NCBI GenBank assembly: GCA_020086605.1
Contig: JACBWW010000016.1
Span: 6,005,682-6,069,681 of the forward strand
Direction: 5' to 3'
Origin: Lanius collurio
Taxonomy: Eukaryota; Chordata; Aves; Passeriformes; Laniidae
DNA length: 64,000 nt
Shown here: positions 11,801 to 25,300 of the stretch, one piece after another
Layout of the letters: each line of letters starts with the position of its first letter
Position numbering within the stretch: the first letter of the stretch is position 1
Position numbers and translations under genes: made by a program
The notes under the pieces: model-generated
What the model was told of the DNA's origin: nothing
Databases searched by the model: none
The model's input: the letters and a program-made list of their open reading frames with translations, nothing else

Positions 11801-14293
11801 CATTTTTCTCTCCTTGATGAAAACACAGCAGAACCAAGGTCTGTGTTTACTCTTGCTTTTGTACCCTGCAGCTCAGATCTTCAATGTCCCCTGAGCTCAT
11901 TATTTGTCATTATCTGCTGGTTTATGCAAAGTCTGTACTGTGAGGTACAGGAATGAGCAGCTAAATACTTAATAATTTGTATACTTACCAAAATACTAAG
12001 AATATCATTCTTGGTTATGCTGTTTTCTCCATGCTTACAATATAGAATTAACTCCTATATAAGCACTGTACTCATTCATCTAGAATGGTTATAGCAGATT
12101 TACCAGATACCTTTCTCTGTTGGAGAAGGCCCTATCAAAGGGTAGTAGTGATAAGGAATAGCCTTTTGACACTTGCAGAGACAGCATCTCGTACAGCATG
12201 GATTGTGTCACTACTATGTTTGGTGAACAGGATCCATTAGATTTGACTGTGAAGTGCTTTTAAACATGAAAATCTTTTAAGAGATTTTCAAAATGCCTAT
12301 CTCAGTTCATTGACAACTACCTTGATGTGAGATTTGTAGACTGAATATATTGTTTTTGTAATTTGAAACACTAGGCAAATTTTTGTTTTGTCTGAAGAAA
12401 TATTAGAACAAATCAAAAGGGATATGAAAGCTTTAACTAAAAAAGATTTAGATCTGTGATGAAAATGAGTTCATGAAAATGATCTACTTGCAGTAGAGGA
12501 GTAATGGAGCCAAGTTATTGGAAAGTAAAGATAATAGCATATCTGGGATCTCATTGTCCAATAACTGCCTATGAATATAGTGCATTATTGCTCAAGCATT
12601 ACCAGATTATCTCCACATTGCTCAAATTTATGCAAAACACTTTTCAATATCTTTGGAAAAATGGTACGAGAGGATTTTAAATTTTGGTTGGTCACTTCTG
12701 CCACATACAATGCAGACTGAAAAAATCAGAGTTGCCTTGCTTGAGTCAAGTAACATTGTTATCTAAAAATGAACTTGAGACAGGATTTGTTTTTCATTCC
12801 CTTCAAATGTTCTGTAATTAATCAGAAAATTCAGTTCAACTGTGAAATGAAATAAGTGAAGAGACAAATCTCCTTTGTCCATAGGCTCGTCAATCCCCAA
12901 CACCCCACTGACCTTTTGATATTGCTAAAGTGAAAGCTGTTGTGTTTTTACAAACCATGCTCCTTCCAGCAGCACTTGGAAGGAAAGGTGTGTAGGGCCC
13001 TTCATGCCAAGTACAGTCAGGAGGGGCTGTGAGAGGAGTGAGTGTCTCAAGGCACAGGGGTAGTGCCTGGTCCTCCAAATGAGGAGAAGCAGCAGGGGCA
13101 CTGTCCCTCTTCCTATCCTGTTTTATGAAAATTAATTTATAGTAGAGGCTGAGGTGCTCAAACATGCAGATAAAAGCCATGATGACCTTCCCTTCCTGTA
13201 GCCTGTATGGCAAATGTCTCTATTGTGCCTGTGGCATGATGGCAGTACAATTTTCTCAAATCAATGACAGCTTCCTTCAGCAGAGAAAGTGTATTTTAAT
13301 TTTCTATGCTCCTCTGCATGGTCATTTTCTCTATAGAAGTATCAGCCAGAAGTATGGTCAATATACTTTTTTCTCAACTGGCTGGGTTTTTTGTTTGTTT
13401 TGGTTTTTTGTTTGGGGTTTTTCTTTGTTTGTATTTTTAAAGAACAATGTAAGTTTTGCTTATCTTTTTGGAGAGAGGCTGTTTTCAGACAGGGTTCTAC
13501 AAATGAAACCTCTCCTCATCCGTCAGTGAAGAGTGGCTGAGCAGCCACATGATCCCATCCTTTTCCCTTTGCCAGGTTTCCCATGTCTGCTGCAAGCAGC
13601 TCTGCTCACTGTGCTGCATTCTGTGCTTTTGTGCTTGGTGGGGACCATTGTCACAGCCTAGGTTTGGATTTAATGATGGGAGATGGCACTTATCAGTTAA
13701 TAGTCACAGAAGTTATTTTTATGGTTTTTTGTCCTTTTTTAGTATAGCATTATGTGGCAAGGGCATTTATTCTTTACAGATATGATTGGGTGACTTCATC
13801 ATCTTTTGTGAGGCTGAAACTGCAGATATTTTGGGCTGTGTATGTAAGTCTGTATTCTTTAGGGAATAAAATATAGGAAACTGTAGAAACTCCAGCTAAT
13901 GAGCAGTAAATTCATTGGCAAGTTATTGTCCTTTCCCTTTGGCTTATTCATACTCTACAAAACTCAGCTGAGAGTGCAAACAAAAAAGAACAGATTCCCT
14001 TGACTCTCTTGTCCCTTCTCCATGCTCTTCTGTGATACAGAAGGTTTAGCTCTGAACACAGCTGTCCCTCTTTCAAAATAAATTATCATCTACTTTGTAA
14101 GCAAGGAAAGCATCATACATTGTGTGAGAGTTCCTTTTGATAATTTTGCTGTAGTCTGTGTGAGAAGAGGGGTTTTCACACGAGCTGAGGTTCCCCAGCT
14201 CCTGAAGGCTTAGTGGTGTTAGCCATTTATAATGTCAACACTTACTGCATCTGTAGTGATGCTTCACATTCTAGTCTTGTTTCTGGTTTTCAG
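5884..14293. other. long noncoding stretch, no gene recognised
   Basis: Mostly AT-rich DNA. At 5,996-6,027 a 16-bp unit (GGACAAAGAGTCTGAT) is present twice in perfect tandem. There is an A-run near 9,179-9,190. Moderately GC-richer patches occur at 7,540-7,720, 8,880-9,040 and 11,130-11,360. The longest open frame of the window, 170 codons at 11,444-11,956 on the plus strand, lies here but does not look coding. T/G-rich low-complexity sequence occurs at about 13,385-13,440. I see no promoter or RNA gene. Confidence 0.5.
5996..6027. repeat. perfect 16-bp tandem duplication
   Basis: The unit GGACAAAGAGTCTGAT occurs at 5,996-6,011 and again directly at 6,012-6,027 without a mismatch. A perfect two-copy repeat of this length in otherwise unique sequence suggests a recent slippage or end-joining event. 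It should be polymorphic or absent in related species. Confidence 0.9.
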
Positions 14294-14446
14294 GGTATTA
14301 ATTGTCCTGAAGCAATTTGAAGAAGTTGGAGTTTTCTTTTTCAACCATGGAAAGAATAAGCAATATAGGTCATCTATTAGAGTGAGAAAATGCTTTGGTC
14401 CATCAGGGGAAAGTGTTGTAGCAACATGGACTATACACAACAGAAG
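14294..14446 (+). CDS. candidate internal coding exon A, unrecognised gene
   Basis: The segment follows a good acceptor (GTTTCTGGTTTTCAG) and ends at AG before a near-consensus GTGAGTG donor. Its 153 bases hold one open frame, entered with one base, then 50 codons, then two bases left over. Parts of the peptide are VLIVLKQFEEVGVFFFNHGK (start), YRSSIRVRKCFGPSGESVV (middle) and ATWTIHNR (end). The middle loosely recalls beta-strand-rich repeats such as Calx-beta (VxVxRxxGxxGxVxVxWT), but the fit is too weak for an assignment. The two leftover bases join in frame to the next candidate exon at 17,410, giving an Arg codon. About one random segment in four of this length would be open in some frame, so this is only a hypothesis. 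Confidence 0.3.
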
Positions 14447-15032
14447 GTGAGTGTAGCACCATCCTCCTGCTTGATTACCTCTGTCTGACCTCCAACTGAC
14501 TCCATATTAATTATCTCCTCACCTCACTATGAAACTCCCATTTCAGTAAATATTTACAAATATACATGTCTCCTGCACTGTATCAGTTGGGCTGTACTGG
14601 AAGTTATTTTATCTGTAAAAGCAATATATTAGAGTTGAGCAACTCATTGTGGGTATGAAAAATATCAGTTTCTCAATCCATTTGAGTTCTAGCTTTCCTC
14701 CTCAGGCTGTTTACTGGAATGCTATTTTGATGCTGGTGGGTTTGGTTTTTCTGTCGGTGCCGTTATTGTTGCATTGTTGTTTGGTTTGGGTTGAGCTTTT
14801 TGAACAGATCTATCGCTGTGCTGCCCTACGTGCTGCACTTTGTGACTCACAGGCCATCTGATAATGAGGGCTGACTTAAATCCACTTTCGAGTGAACGTT
14901 CTAGAAAACAAAACATCAGCTCACAAAGTTGAGGAATTCTGTTTATATTTACTCTTTTCTTTTTCTCATGAAAAATAACAATTTCACACTAATTGGTTTT
15001 TAAAACCATATTTTTAGTAGGAGAGGGCAAAG

Positions 15033-15103
15033 TTGTTTGGTTTTTGGTTGGGTGTTTTTTTGTTCGGTTTGGGTTTGGTTTTTTTGTTTTTTTTTTTTTT
15101 TTA
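15033..15103. repeat. G/T-rich low-complexity tract
   Basis: Runs of GTTTGG, GGTTTTTT and a terminal stretch of about 17 T form a low-complexity tract. Similar GTTT or CAAA tracts occur near 319-352, 13,385-13,440, 35,300-35,355 and 46,810-46,870. They carry no coding information. Confidence 0.8.
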
Positions 15104-16371
15104 CATGGGAATCTCTTTCTGGCTCTGCTGCTTCAGTCAGCACCTCTATTCAGTTTGTTTTGCTATCTCTAAAACATGCTCCTGGCTGAGTTCTATGGCT
15201 TGGGTAACCCAGGAGAGAACTTAGAGGTAAATTCAGGAAGAATGCCACTGACCCAGAACACATTCCATGTGCAGAACAGTTTCACTCAATTGTTCATGCC
15301 TCCCTCTCTTTGTCCAAGACTTACTGTAAAATACCTTCATGACTGGAGCATTTCTAGAAGAGTTAAGATATGTCAGAGCAGGGTATGCTCTGTGCTGAAA
15401 TGGCTCTCTTACACTTTTGGAGACTAGGTTGAAGGGCTGTGAATATCTTTTCCTTATTTCTATGTCTCAGCCTCGTTCTTGTCTCAACTACATAAAATGC
15501 CCAGAACCAGTGGGCCATATTATGGACCTGATTGTTCACCAAATGCTGTAATATGTAAGAGTTTTACATTTGATCTCACATTTTTAATATATGGCCATAA
15601 AAAGTTAATTTCTGTGCTAGAAATATTCATATAATTAACTTTTATTAAAATAAAGTTTAAAAACTATAAACATATGAAAAAAATCAAGTGTCAATGTGCC
15701 AGCTATTTAGAATAATTTGTTTCATTTATTTCTATGTTTGTTTTTGCTAAGTCTTTTTTCTCTATCAGATGCAGTTTGAGGTTGTGTATTATAGACCAAT
15801 TTTATATTTTAGTGATATTTTTAATATATAACAGATACTTGGATAAATATTAACCCCCTCTTTCTCTCTGTGTATTTTAAGACAGAATGCCTTGTTGGGT
15901 TACTGTGTGATTAAATACTGATATGTCTGTCCCACAGATGTGTTTAAGACTGTTGGTTTATTAAAGTATTTAATGGAGATTAAAACATCATCACATATTA
16001 AACTGCAGTTACCATCTTCTTGGAATATTAAGTAAATGCTGATAAATGACACATTATCTGGGTATATTTGTAGAGAAAAAATAATTTCAGCCATTTTCAT
16101 CACCAGTTGTAAAAGGAGGAAAATGCCTTATGGTACTTTAGATAATGCAGTTCTGAAACAGACCTTGTTGCCTCACTGCAAGCATAATCCATGTAATGGC
16201 TATATTGCAGTGAGGATAAGATCATCTTATAAGCACCATAAATGCACAATCTGCCATGTTTACCCAGATTTTCCTTTTCCAGTTCCTTTTTTAAATCATA
16301 CTTAAATAGATTCCCAGTAGTAGTTTATCTGTGATGCATCAGAAGACAGATATTTTGGATTTGGGAGCAAA

Positions 16372-16395
16372 AATTACTACCTATAGGTAGTAATT
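16372..16395. repeat. perfect 24-bp palindrome
   Basis: AATTACTACCTA followed directly by TAGGTAGTAATT is self-complementary over all 24 bases with no spacer. The next outer pair (A and G) does not match. It could be a double-stranded binding site for a dimeric protein or a mutational footprint. Nothing around it suggests a transposon end. Confidence 0.95.
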
Positions 16396-17409
16396 GCTGC
16401 TCTCTCACAGATTGTTAGCAAAGAGCACCCCACTTCAACAGAAAAAAAGAAAATAAAAAAAAAGGTTATTTTCAGGCACCTCTGCAAACAGAAATCATCC
16501 TGAACTATGCTTTTTAATAGGGAAAACCTAGGCATATGTAATAAGAAAGGCATTTACCTCAGTGGTGAAAGAGCTTTTTTATAATGTTAAAAACCACTAA
16601 TGTTGACAGGGACAGCTATAGAAAGCAAATAATGTTCCATTTTAATATCAATGGTGACATTTATTAATATTTTAGAAAGCAGGGAGCATGTCTGTAACGA
16701 TCAAATGCTCTGGGAAAGCAGTAGTTTACCAAGTTTTTCTTAAAACAGATATATTGTCAAGCTCTGTATGGTCTGGCTGTGTCATTTACTAGAAACATGT
16801 ACTCAATGTGTTTGTTATCAGCATGTCTGGATGCACTTAAATGAACAGTAATGTAGGAAAAGTGCTTTTCAAGGCACTAAGGAAGCCATCTGAAGCCCCA
16901 TTTTGTATCTACTCCTTAAGAGAATGATTCTGGTGAGGGTGTATAGAACTTTCCATAGGTGTGAGTCACCCTCATAAATAAGGGTATCAGTCCAGCCAAC
17001 ATTTCCAAGGTGCTCTTTCCCTTCCTCCCTGGACTTTGGCAGAAACTTGTGGGATACTGATATTGTGCTTTTTTCTTGTAAGGATCAGCATATTTTCACC
17101 AATAAGGGAAAGCAGGGAAGCCTCTTTTGGACAGTTATTTAGTGGTTTGTTGCCAGTGACAAGCAGCAGTGAGAAGATAAGTAGGGAGGGAGGTTTTGAG
17201 CCAGGTGTGGGAATATGATTTACCTGCACTGCTCTCTGCTAACCCAGGGTTCTTCTCCAGCCATTCACTCAAATCCATAAGTGAGCACTTGTAATATTGC
17301 TTATCCCATCTTTAAGGAGTTAAGATTTAACAAATATCATCTTCACATTCTTTTTGTTGCAGACATAAAACTATAACAAAGCAATTACTGTAACTCTTTT
17401 CACCTATAG

Positions 17410-17517
17410 AATTGTCTACAGACCTGAGATGTTCAAGAAAGCTTATTTCAAACTGTGGATAAGAAACACAGAACCAGAAAAGAGCAAGAAGCCTTTCCAA
17501 AAGGAAAATATTGCATT
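17410..17517 (+). CDS. candidate internal coding exon B, unrecognised gene
   Basis: A strong acceptor (CTCTTTTCACCTATAG) precedes 108 bases that end at a GTAAGA donor. Entered with the two bases left by candidate exon A (AG plus A, Arg), the frame is open: IVYRPEMFKKAYFKLWIRN, then TEPEKSKKPFQKENIA, with two bases over. The peptide is basic, with aromatic residues in the first half and a Lys/Glu-rich second half. The 17,410-17,517 segment is a multiple of three, as is exon A, so either could be skipped without breaking a frame. I do not recognise the protein. Purine-rich sequence readily gives Lys/Glu-rich open frames, so chance remains possible. Confidence 0.33.
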
Positions 17518-20500
17518 GTAAGATTTGATATAAAATCGAATTAATTTAGTTTGAATGAAAGAAACACATTAAACAGAATTGTCTTCTGTTATTATAAAGT
17601 AATGTTGTATTCTGAATATCTGGCAGCAAAATAAGACAACTTTCATAAACACTGAGGAGCATGCACAGTCCTGATGCTCTGAGTGGGAATGCCATAAATA
17701 CCATTTATTGTCTCATTACTCAGGATATTTCTTAGGTAGTTGTTAGTTTGTATCAGGGAAATGTGGCTGTTTCACACTCTGTGGGCCTGTGCTGGTTTGA
17801 AGGCAGATTTAGCGAGACACGTGCACGTGAAATTTTTGCACAAAGTTCGACTGGAGTGAGGCAGGTCAGGTGTTCCATTTCTGTAGTCCCAGAGAACCAT
17901 TGGAGTACTTGTCCAGCAGTATGTGGAAAAGCCACCTTTCCAAGTAATTCTGAGAAGGTCCCTGCTGTGGCGAAAGAAAACCCAAACCCCAAAGTAAAAG
18001 CAACTTCTCAAATTTCTTCCCCAGTTAACAGTGGCTGAAGCTCAGAAGAAGATTGTGCTGAGTGTTACATATTTCTGTCATTACTTGTGACTAAGTTCTA
18101 GTTTATTTCACTGATAACTTATCTGTGCATTGGGGCCAAACAGTGTTTAAACATTCCCCAGCCACTGCTTTAATTTTCACAGATTTTTTCGATTCAGCTA
18201 GATATTTTCCTTCTCCCTTATGCCATTCAGCATTTATTAGGTCATGTTATTTCCATTCTGCATCTTTTTCCAGCTATCAGAAAAATAGGGGATGTGAGAT
18301 GGGCATGTTTTGCTCAGATCTGAATTCTGGCCAGAACCTCAACATAACAAAATAATTGACTCCAAATCAGCTTGGACTAATGACTCTGAAAAATACAATC
18401 CCCCATCTGTGTCTCCTCTTCTATTTTTGTTCTGTTACAGCTAAAATCTATTCTGAGAAGAAGAATTGTAGGGAAGCTATTACCCCTTATAGATCATCTA
18501 CTCTGTTGGGTACTTAAAACCAAATCCATTGTCATAAAAAAGGTAAATAAACATGGAAACTTTGTATTCCTTTTCTTGGTTTGCAAAACCAAGCAATTGC
18601 ACTTTGCATAAGGACTCTTTAACATGTTCATGAATTCAGTGAGGTACCTTCTTGCTTTAACTATTTTAAATTTCCACTCCATTTAATAGGAGCCTTCTCT
18701 TTAGAGGATCCTTTCTTGAAAGGACAATCAAACAGTGAGTGAATTCATTGAAGTGAATTGAATCCATTGGAGTGAAAAAAAAAAGAGCTGTGTTTGCTTC
18801 AAAGCATCTCTCACCATTCTGTCCTATTTCTTGAGTTGATAGAGAGCCTTCAGAAGTCAGTGGCATTCCATATTCCACATTTCTTTTCTTCTTGTCACTG
18901 TCCCTGGTTTGAGAAGTGAAGAATCGACCCTACCAAAATAGGAATGGGGGTGGGGTCAGGGAATGTGGAAATAGTCACTGGACCAGAAATTCTTTATATT
19001 AGGGATATTTGTTGGTACTGGGAATGAAAAGACTTATGTTGGGGAAAGGCAATTCATAGAGCTCTGCAGTTCTTTCCTTGTTTTTCTTTTTCTAGTGACT
19101 TGGATTTCTGAGGGACATACTTCTGCTGACATGAATCACCCCATATCCTTTTAGCAGCCTGTAGTATTATGAACATTTTGGAATCAAACAAAATCTCCCA
19201 CACTGCTCTGGCTGAAAGAATCTTTTAGCATCTCTTGACCTGTAACCTCTTTAGCTATGTAGGAGATTAAAAAAAATAAAAGGAGACCTGCTAAAATTGT
19301 GACCTCTCTCTGCTGGAGTGATTTGAAAGCCTTGGTCTCAGGCAGTTTCCACATGTTCTGTCCTTACTGCTGCTGCTGAACCAAATTACAGTGTGGTGTG
19401 TGGGGTTGCTGTCCGAGGAGCTGAACAGCCACACAGAGCACAGCTTCTGCTTCAAGGGACAGGCAAGAAACTGTTTTTATTGATAAATGCACACATATAT
19501 TACTTGCTCCAGGGTATTCATCTGGTCAGTGAAGAAGCTGTGTAGCTGTTCTGCCCAACTATTAGCTATTTTGTTCCTTCTAAAATAGCATATGATAAAA
19601 ATAAAACCTTTATTTAATCTTTCCAGGGAAAAGATCCCCTTGATTACAAGTCCCCAGATTGGTGATGAAGACATAGCTTGGTCTTCCCCAAATCCTTCAT
19701 CCACCACATATCTTTAACTCATTCTCTCCTCACCATGACACTTACAGGCTGTAAATTGTGGGTAATAATAAGCTTTATGCTTATTTGCTGATATTACTTG
19801 TTTTTTGTCTTATTACTATGTCTGAGACATCTTCTAGTTCCAAAGAAACTCTTTGCCATCTTGTTTACATAATTCTGTTTTAATCTTTCCCCTTGGTTAG
19901 TATTCTGTTCCTTGGTGGAGCTCTGTATCACCTGGAGGATTTCTGTCTGCAAAGGTGAATTGACTCTATAAGTAAATACAGATTTTCACTCAGGCACCCA
20001 GGCACCCCCTCCCTTGCTAACCTGGATTTTCACCCCCATTTAAACATTGTGAACCACCAATTTTACTCCCCACAATTTCAAAAGAAGAAGAAAAACTTAA
20101 TTTCCTTTTTTTTTTTTTCATTAGACAAAGTTACTTTGCAAGAGCAGATTTTTGTTTCTTGAAGGGCATCATGAGCTTTACATGATATTGAGAATTCCCA
20201 ACTTTAGCTATCTGAAGGATAAACCTATTGGTGCCTCAGGCAATACAAGTAAAGAACTTGCCAAACTCAAATGTTTATTCTTTTGAGAATATATCCTAAA
20301 CACCATAATTTCACAAGATTATTTGGTTGTCCCATGGCTTATTTATAAAATGCTAAAATGTTAAATACAAGTAGTATAAGCGTCCTAATCTCTCTAGAGA
20401 CTTCTTGCTTATAGTATTGCTTGGAGCTTGTATAAAATAGTCTGGAGTATTTTATCTTTTTTGTTTGCTTTTATTTTCTGAGCCTGAATGGAAAAGGAAA

Positions 20501-22361
20501 TTTCAAAGATAAAGTATTTTCTTTCATCTTGCAGGCTACTACACTCTGCTGGTGAAGCTGAGGTAAACTGGTTCTATCCTGGAGCAATGATACAGTTTGG
20601 GTAGTTGTGGTTGTATGCAGTGATTTTTAATATTTTATTTTTAAATCAGTCTATGATGAGAACATTGTAATGTGGCCTGTGTGGGACTATTTCCTGTTTT
20701 CAGATGGAAAAGGAAACTATCAGTTTGTTTATTAAATAGTTGATGATTCTGGGAGAATGTAGAACTAGAATTCTCTTTGCTGCAGTAGTGTCTGTGTCTG
20801 CTTAGGAAGATTCAGAAAATAAAACGAGGAGTTTGTTATGTTTTTTAAGACTCAAATATTTGGATACCTTGTTCTGGATGAAATTAGTGGTTACAGTGGG
20901 GTTTGCTCTGTCAGCAAATATGACATAAAGTAATGATGAATTTGGATTTTAGGTTTCTTATGTGGGCTTTGACTAATGTTAAAATCTGGACTGTGTTTGA
21001 TATTTGCTAACCTTTCAAACAATTTCATTTTTCCATTGTATTCTCATTATTAATGGCTGGCAGAAGAGGGTTATCTTTCAAATGGAAACTTTTTAGGCTG
21101 CTGATAGTAATTTACACATTGACTCTTACATGTATAATTGTGTGAAAAGAGTGATTTTAATTGATAGACACTAAAAAGAAACTCAGCCTCTCATTGTTAG
21201 GAAGGACTCTGTCAACTTAGGGATTCAGTGTAAATTAGCTTTTTTATATTTGTCTTGTTATGATAGTTGGAATATGAAGATGGGACATTGGAATTTTTTG
21301 TCAAAATTTCAAAGTAAACCATAGGCATAAAAATTGTCACCTGCAGGAAATCTCACAAGAGAGAGCTTGTGAGTCCATCAAAACCCTGGCAGAGATTGAA
21401 GTCACTTTAGACATCGTGTAGAAGGAAGGCCAGGTTAAACAGGGATTGGTGTAAAGGTGATTTGACAGCATCAGAAATTTCTCAGTCCTCAGTGAGTGTT
21501 GGGCTCACCTTCCTCTGAATTTGCTGTGTTCAACAGCAAAAGCAATCAAACCTTGAACTATCTTAGAAGTTCAAAGAAATATTTCTCACTGGTTTAATTG
21601 AATAAAAAGTGAGTTTGCCAAGATCACATGTGAACAGAAGAACTCAAATACAACAGAATGACACCCTGATGATAGACCTAAAGGAAACCTTTGTCTGAGT
21701 AAATGACAGTTTATGGAGGGTAGCAATGTGTGCTGAAAAGGATTTCTGTCCCTGAGCTTCGTGGAGGAAATCTTTAAGGTTTTGGGTGAGAACTGAGGCA
21801 AGAGCCAGTGAACTGGGATGGATGTAAGAAACTGAGAAATGGGGATAGGTGAAGTGAAGTAAGAGCAGAGACAATTTGTTCATCAGCTGCTTCTCAGTAT
21901 AGTTTTTGGTACGGATCCTTTCAGCCTCAGAACATTTAATAAAGGGAAGAAGAGCATTAAGCCCTCAGCTGGTCACACTGATGGGGAGACAGCGTCTGCT
22001 TAGTGGCCATGCAGGACATAACTGCAACACGTTGATGAAGTATAGTTTGATTTTTTGTGTTATCACATTCCCAGAAAATAGTGATTTCATTCTACTGCTG
22101 ATGATTTCAATAGCAATGATTATCAATATAATTTGTGACTGATACTATGTACAGAGCTAATGACATCTAAAATTCCTTCCATTTGCTTAGCTTAGGATTC
22201 TCCTGCTGTAATTTATCTTGAGGCTTTTATTCTCCCATCCACAACAAAAATGTGTTTGAAACAAAGATTTATGTAAAATGGCTTTGCCTATGACAACAAC
22301 CAGGTTGTAAATGAGATGTGACAAGGCAGAGGGTGGATATTCTGGTTTAATAACTACAATT

Positions 22362-22377
22362 AATCAATCAATCAATC
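22362..22377. repeat. short AATC microsatellite
   Basis: Four perfect AATC units in tandem. It is too short to be notable beyond use as a marker. Confidence 0.85.
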
Positions 22378-25300
22378 ACTCTATGTCCCTAGGGAAAATG
22401 ATACATTACATGGTTGCAGATGATCTGTTGCATTGCCCTTGGGGAAGTCCAGGTTCTTCTATGTGATAATCATCTGCTCAGAAGTGACAGTGCATTTAAA
22501 ATACCACCTTTACAATCTCCCTAGATTGGGGGATCATCAGATTGGATGATATAATCAGGAGTCAGTGCAGGTGATCTGTAACTATTCTACTCAAAGAGAG
22601 TAAGAAAAATTTTGATGAGTTTTTCCAAGCATTTACTGTGATAGAGCAAGTTAGAAATTAGTCCTTTTAAGATTTCCTTTATGATTACATACACTTACAT
22701 GGACTGGTGAATACAGTTAGAGAAATAAACCAGATAATTAAATGGAAAATCTATCCAGGTGTATCTTTTGCAGAAATCTTATTTTGGTCTGAATTATAAG
22801 TATGGTTACATTTTGTTCTCAGTGTTAAACGTGGCCTTAAATCTAATAAATTTGTCTTTGAACTTGAAAAATGATTTCTTGCCATGAAATCTTGAGACCC
22901 TGCAGGATGAACTGAAATGTAAGAGTTTAAGAGTTTTTTTCCATGATAGTAAGAGTTTTGACCCTTTGTCACTAACTCTAAACCTCCAGATATTTTAACA
23001 TAACACAGATATTCTTCTGTTTGAGTGAGCCTTGTAGAAAACAGTGTGATTAAACAATTCTGTCTGTATTATCTTCAGCCTATTTTCTTCTCATTTGTTT
23101 TTTTTTCTGCATCTTTTTCACAAATAACAGGATTTTTACCCCTTACTACAGCTTATCTATACCTGCAGTTTTTCCCCTCACCTGGAGTAATAATCCTCCA
23201 TTTGCAGCACTGTCAGCATCCTCACAGTAACCAGCTGTGATCTCACAGGCAGCAGTGGATCATGATTTCTATTAAAGAACATCTAAACTTTTAAACCCAG
23301 CATATTTTCATGACCCAATGTACATTTTAATGAGAAACTAATTTTGTTGTTCATCTAGGTAACAAAAGTAGAATGGGTTGCTTTCAATGTCATGGTACAC
23401 AAATAGAACAAAGAATACTTCCCATTGTGTGAGCAATGTGTTGTTGACAAGATTGTATTCTCAGTTACTCCAATGAGGAATAATTATTCTTTTGCTATTG
23501 TTAGGCTCTGATTTTAATAGATATATAGGGTGGGTAACAAAGATGCAGAATAAGCAGCTGTATTGCTTCAAAGATGAGATGATAATGTAGAGTATGGAAA
23601 AACTAATTGTGAACCATTCCAAATTTGAAGTAGTTTGTTTTCAGGAGCACCAGTGAGTCTTGTCAACACAACTTGCAATTTTCTGATCTTTAGTTAGGAT
23701 CACAGTTCTGCTCTTTTGAAGAACTTATTTTCTGACATCTTTTCAGTAAGATTGTAGTGTGATATGAAACATTAACCCATTCTAAATGAATTGGAAAAAA
23801 GAGAACATTAATAATTAGGCATTAAATAAAAGTAAAAAACCAGTCCACAGTAGTGTTTACTTTTCTGAAGCCTTCTTAAACTTGTATTTTTACTGCCCAG
23901 AAAGTGATCTACTTCCTGAGTCATATTCCAGGAGATAGCCTGGCAGATTTGGTGCCAAATACTGTTCTCTAGAATAAATAAAATTGCTTCAATTGGTAAG
24001 CAATCAAGCCATCTTTGGCTATAATTTTTTATAGTGTAAGCATCCAAACGTAGGATAATTATTGGATTTCATGGAGAACTACTAAAACACAGTATGTATG
24101 ATCTGCCAGTTAAAATAATTATGTGCCAGATCAGGTAATTACAATAATACTTCTGCAATAATTTGGAGTACAAAAAATGTTTTTGAAACACATATGAAAT
24201 GTATGATAGTTGGTGTTGGAACTTGAAGACAGGTTATTTTGGTTTGCATCAAGAATGTGGTTTGGTCCAGGAGATCAGGGAATAAATTAGAATAAATGGC
24301 AAACTGATTGTGTTAGTAAGGAGGCATTCCCCAAGAAATGATGGTAAGCACAATGCCTGTTGTGTTGAAAATCTGCCTGTGAATACATGAGGGGTGGATT
24401 CATCGTTTCCAGGCAGAGAACACACCAACTCGTGGCATATTAGAAAGACTTAACTGCTGTCTCAAGAACAAAAACTCACTATTTGGGAGCAGCAATCAAT
24501 TTCTCTAACTCACAAAACACTCTTACCTGTGTTACCATGGGATTTGCAGATACGAGAAAAATACCCAGACAGAGGGGATAATTTGCAGAAAACAAGTTGG
24601 TTGTTTTAGCCCTTGGTTTTATGTGCTTTGCGGGTTGAATTTGTCAGTTCAGTGGTATGAAGTTTTCACTTTGAAATTTCATCCGTAGATATTCAAGGGT
24701 AGCTCGTTGCTGTTGTCCTGTTGGGTACAGTTGCTTGGATATGCTGTGGGATCCTTTTTCTATTCCTCCTTGAGTATCCAAATGCTGTAGGCTATACAAG
24801 TATTTTTGGTCATGAGCATTTGTAAATGGAACACTGAAATTCTCCTTCTGTAGATATTCCTGAAGAAAAACTTAATTGTATGAGTGTTGTCAGAAAGTAT
24901 CAACAAAGCTGTTTAAAGATAACAAGTAATTTCCATGGATATTGACCCTCTTTTGCAAGTGAAAGGATTTATTGTGTTTCAGAGTGAACAGCTGGAAGAT
25001 TTTTCAAGACACAGGGTTCCCCTCCTTTAAAAGTATGTGTTTTCCTTTCTTTCTGAAATAAAGTTAAAAAATGTGCAATTGCTTCTACCTTGAAGGATAT
25101 AAGTAAAAGTGTGTTAGAAAATCCTAGTTTTTTTTCTCTCTCTACTCCAAAAAACTTGCCTTCCACTAAGAAATATCCCCAAGTCCATAATGAGACTTTA
25201 GGAGCTTTGACTGCCTAAAGCTGAGTAGTAAAATCTGTTCTTTTTTGTAGGTAGGAAATGACTTTTTCACAAACAGTTTGTTCAGAAGAATCAAAATACA

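Larger units (their letters stand above)
14447..17409. other. intervening sequence between candidate exons A and B
   Basis: About 3 kb of AT-rich sequence that would be an intron if the flanking segments are exons. It contains a GTTT-type T-rich tract at about 15,033-15,103 ending in a long T run, and a perfect 24-bp palindrome at 16,372-16,395, annotated separately. An 89-codon open frame at 16,036-16,305 (plus) has no splice or start context that would support it. Confidence 0.4.

Noticed and set aside
11444..11956. Longest open frame of the window (170 codons, plus strand)
   Set aside because: It is rich in Cys, Trp, Phe and Gly without domain-like pattern. The upstream ATG has no promoter or 5' exon context. 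A GTGAGC inside it pairs with no convincing acceptor. A frame of this length is not surprising in the locally GC-richer sequence.
20535..20562. 28-base segment that would extend candidate exon B
   Set aside because: Phase fits and the acceptor is good, but the segment is so short that a match by chance is likely.
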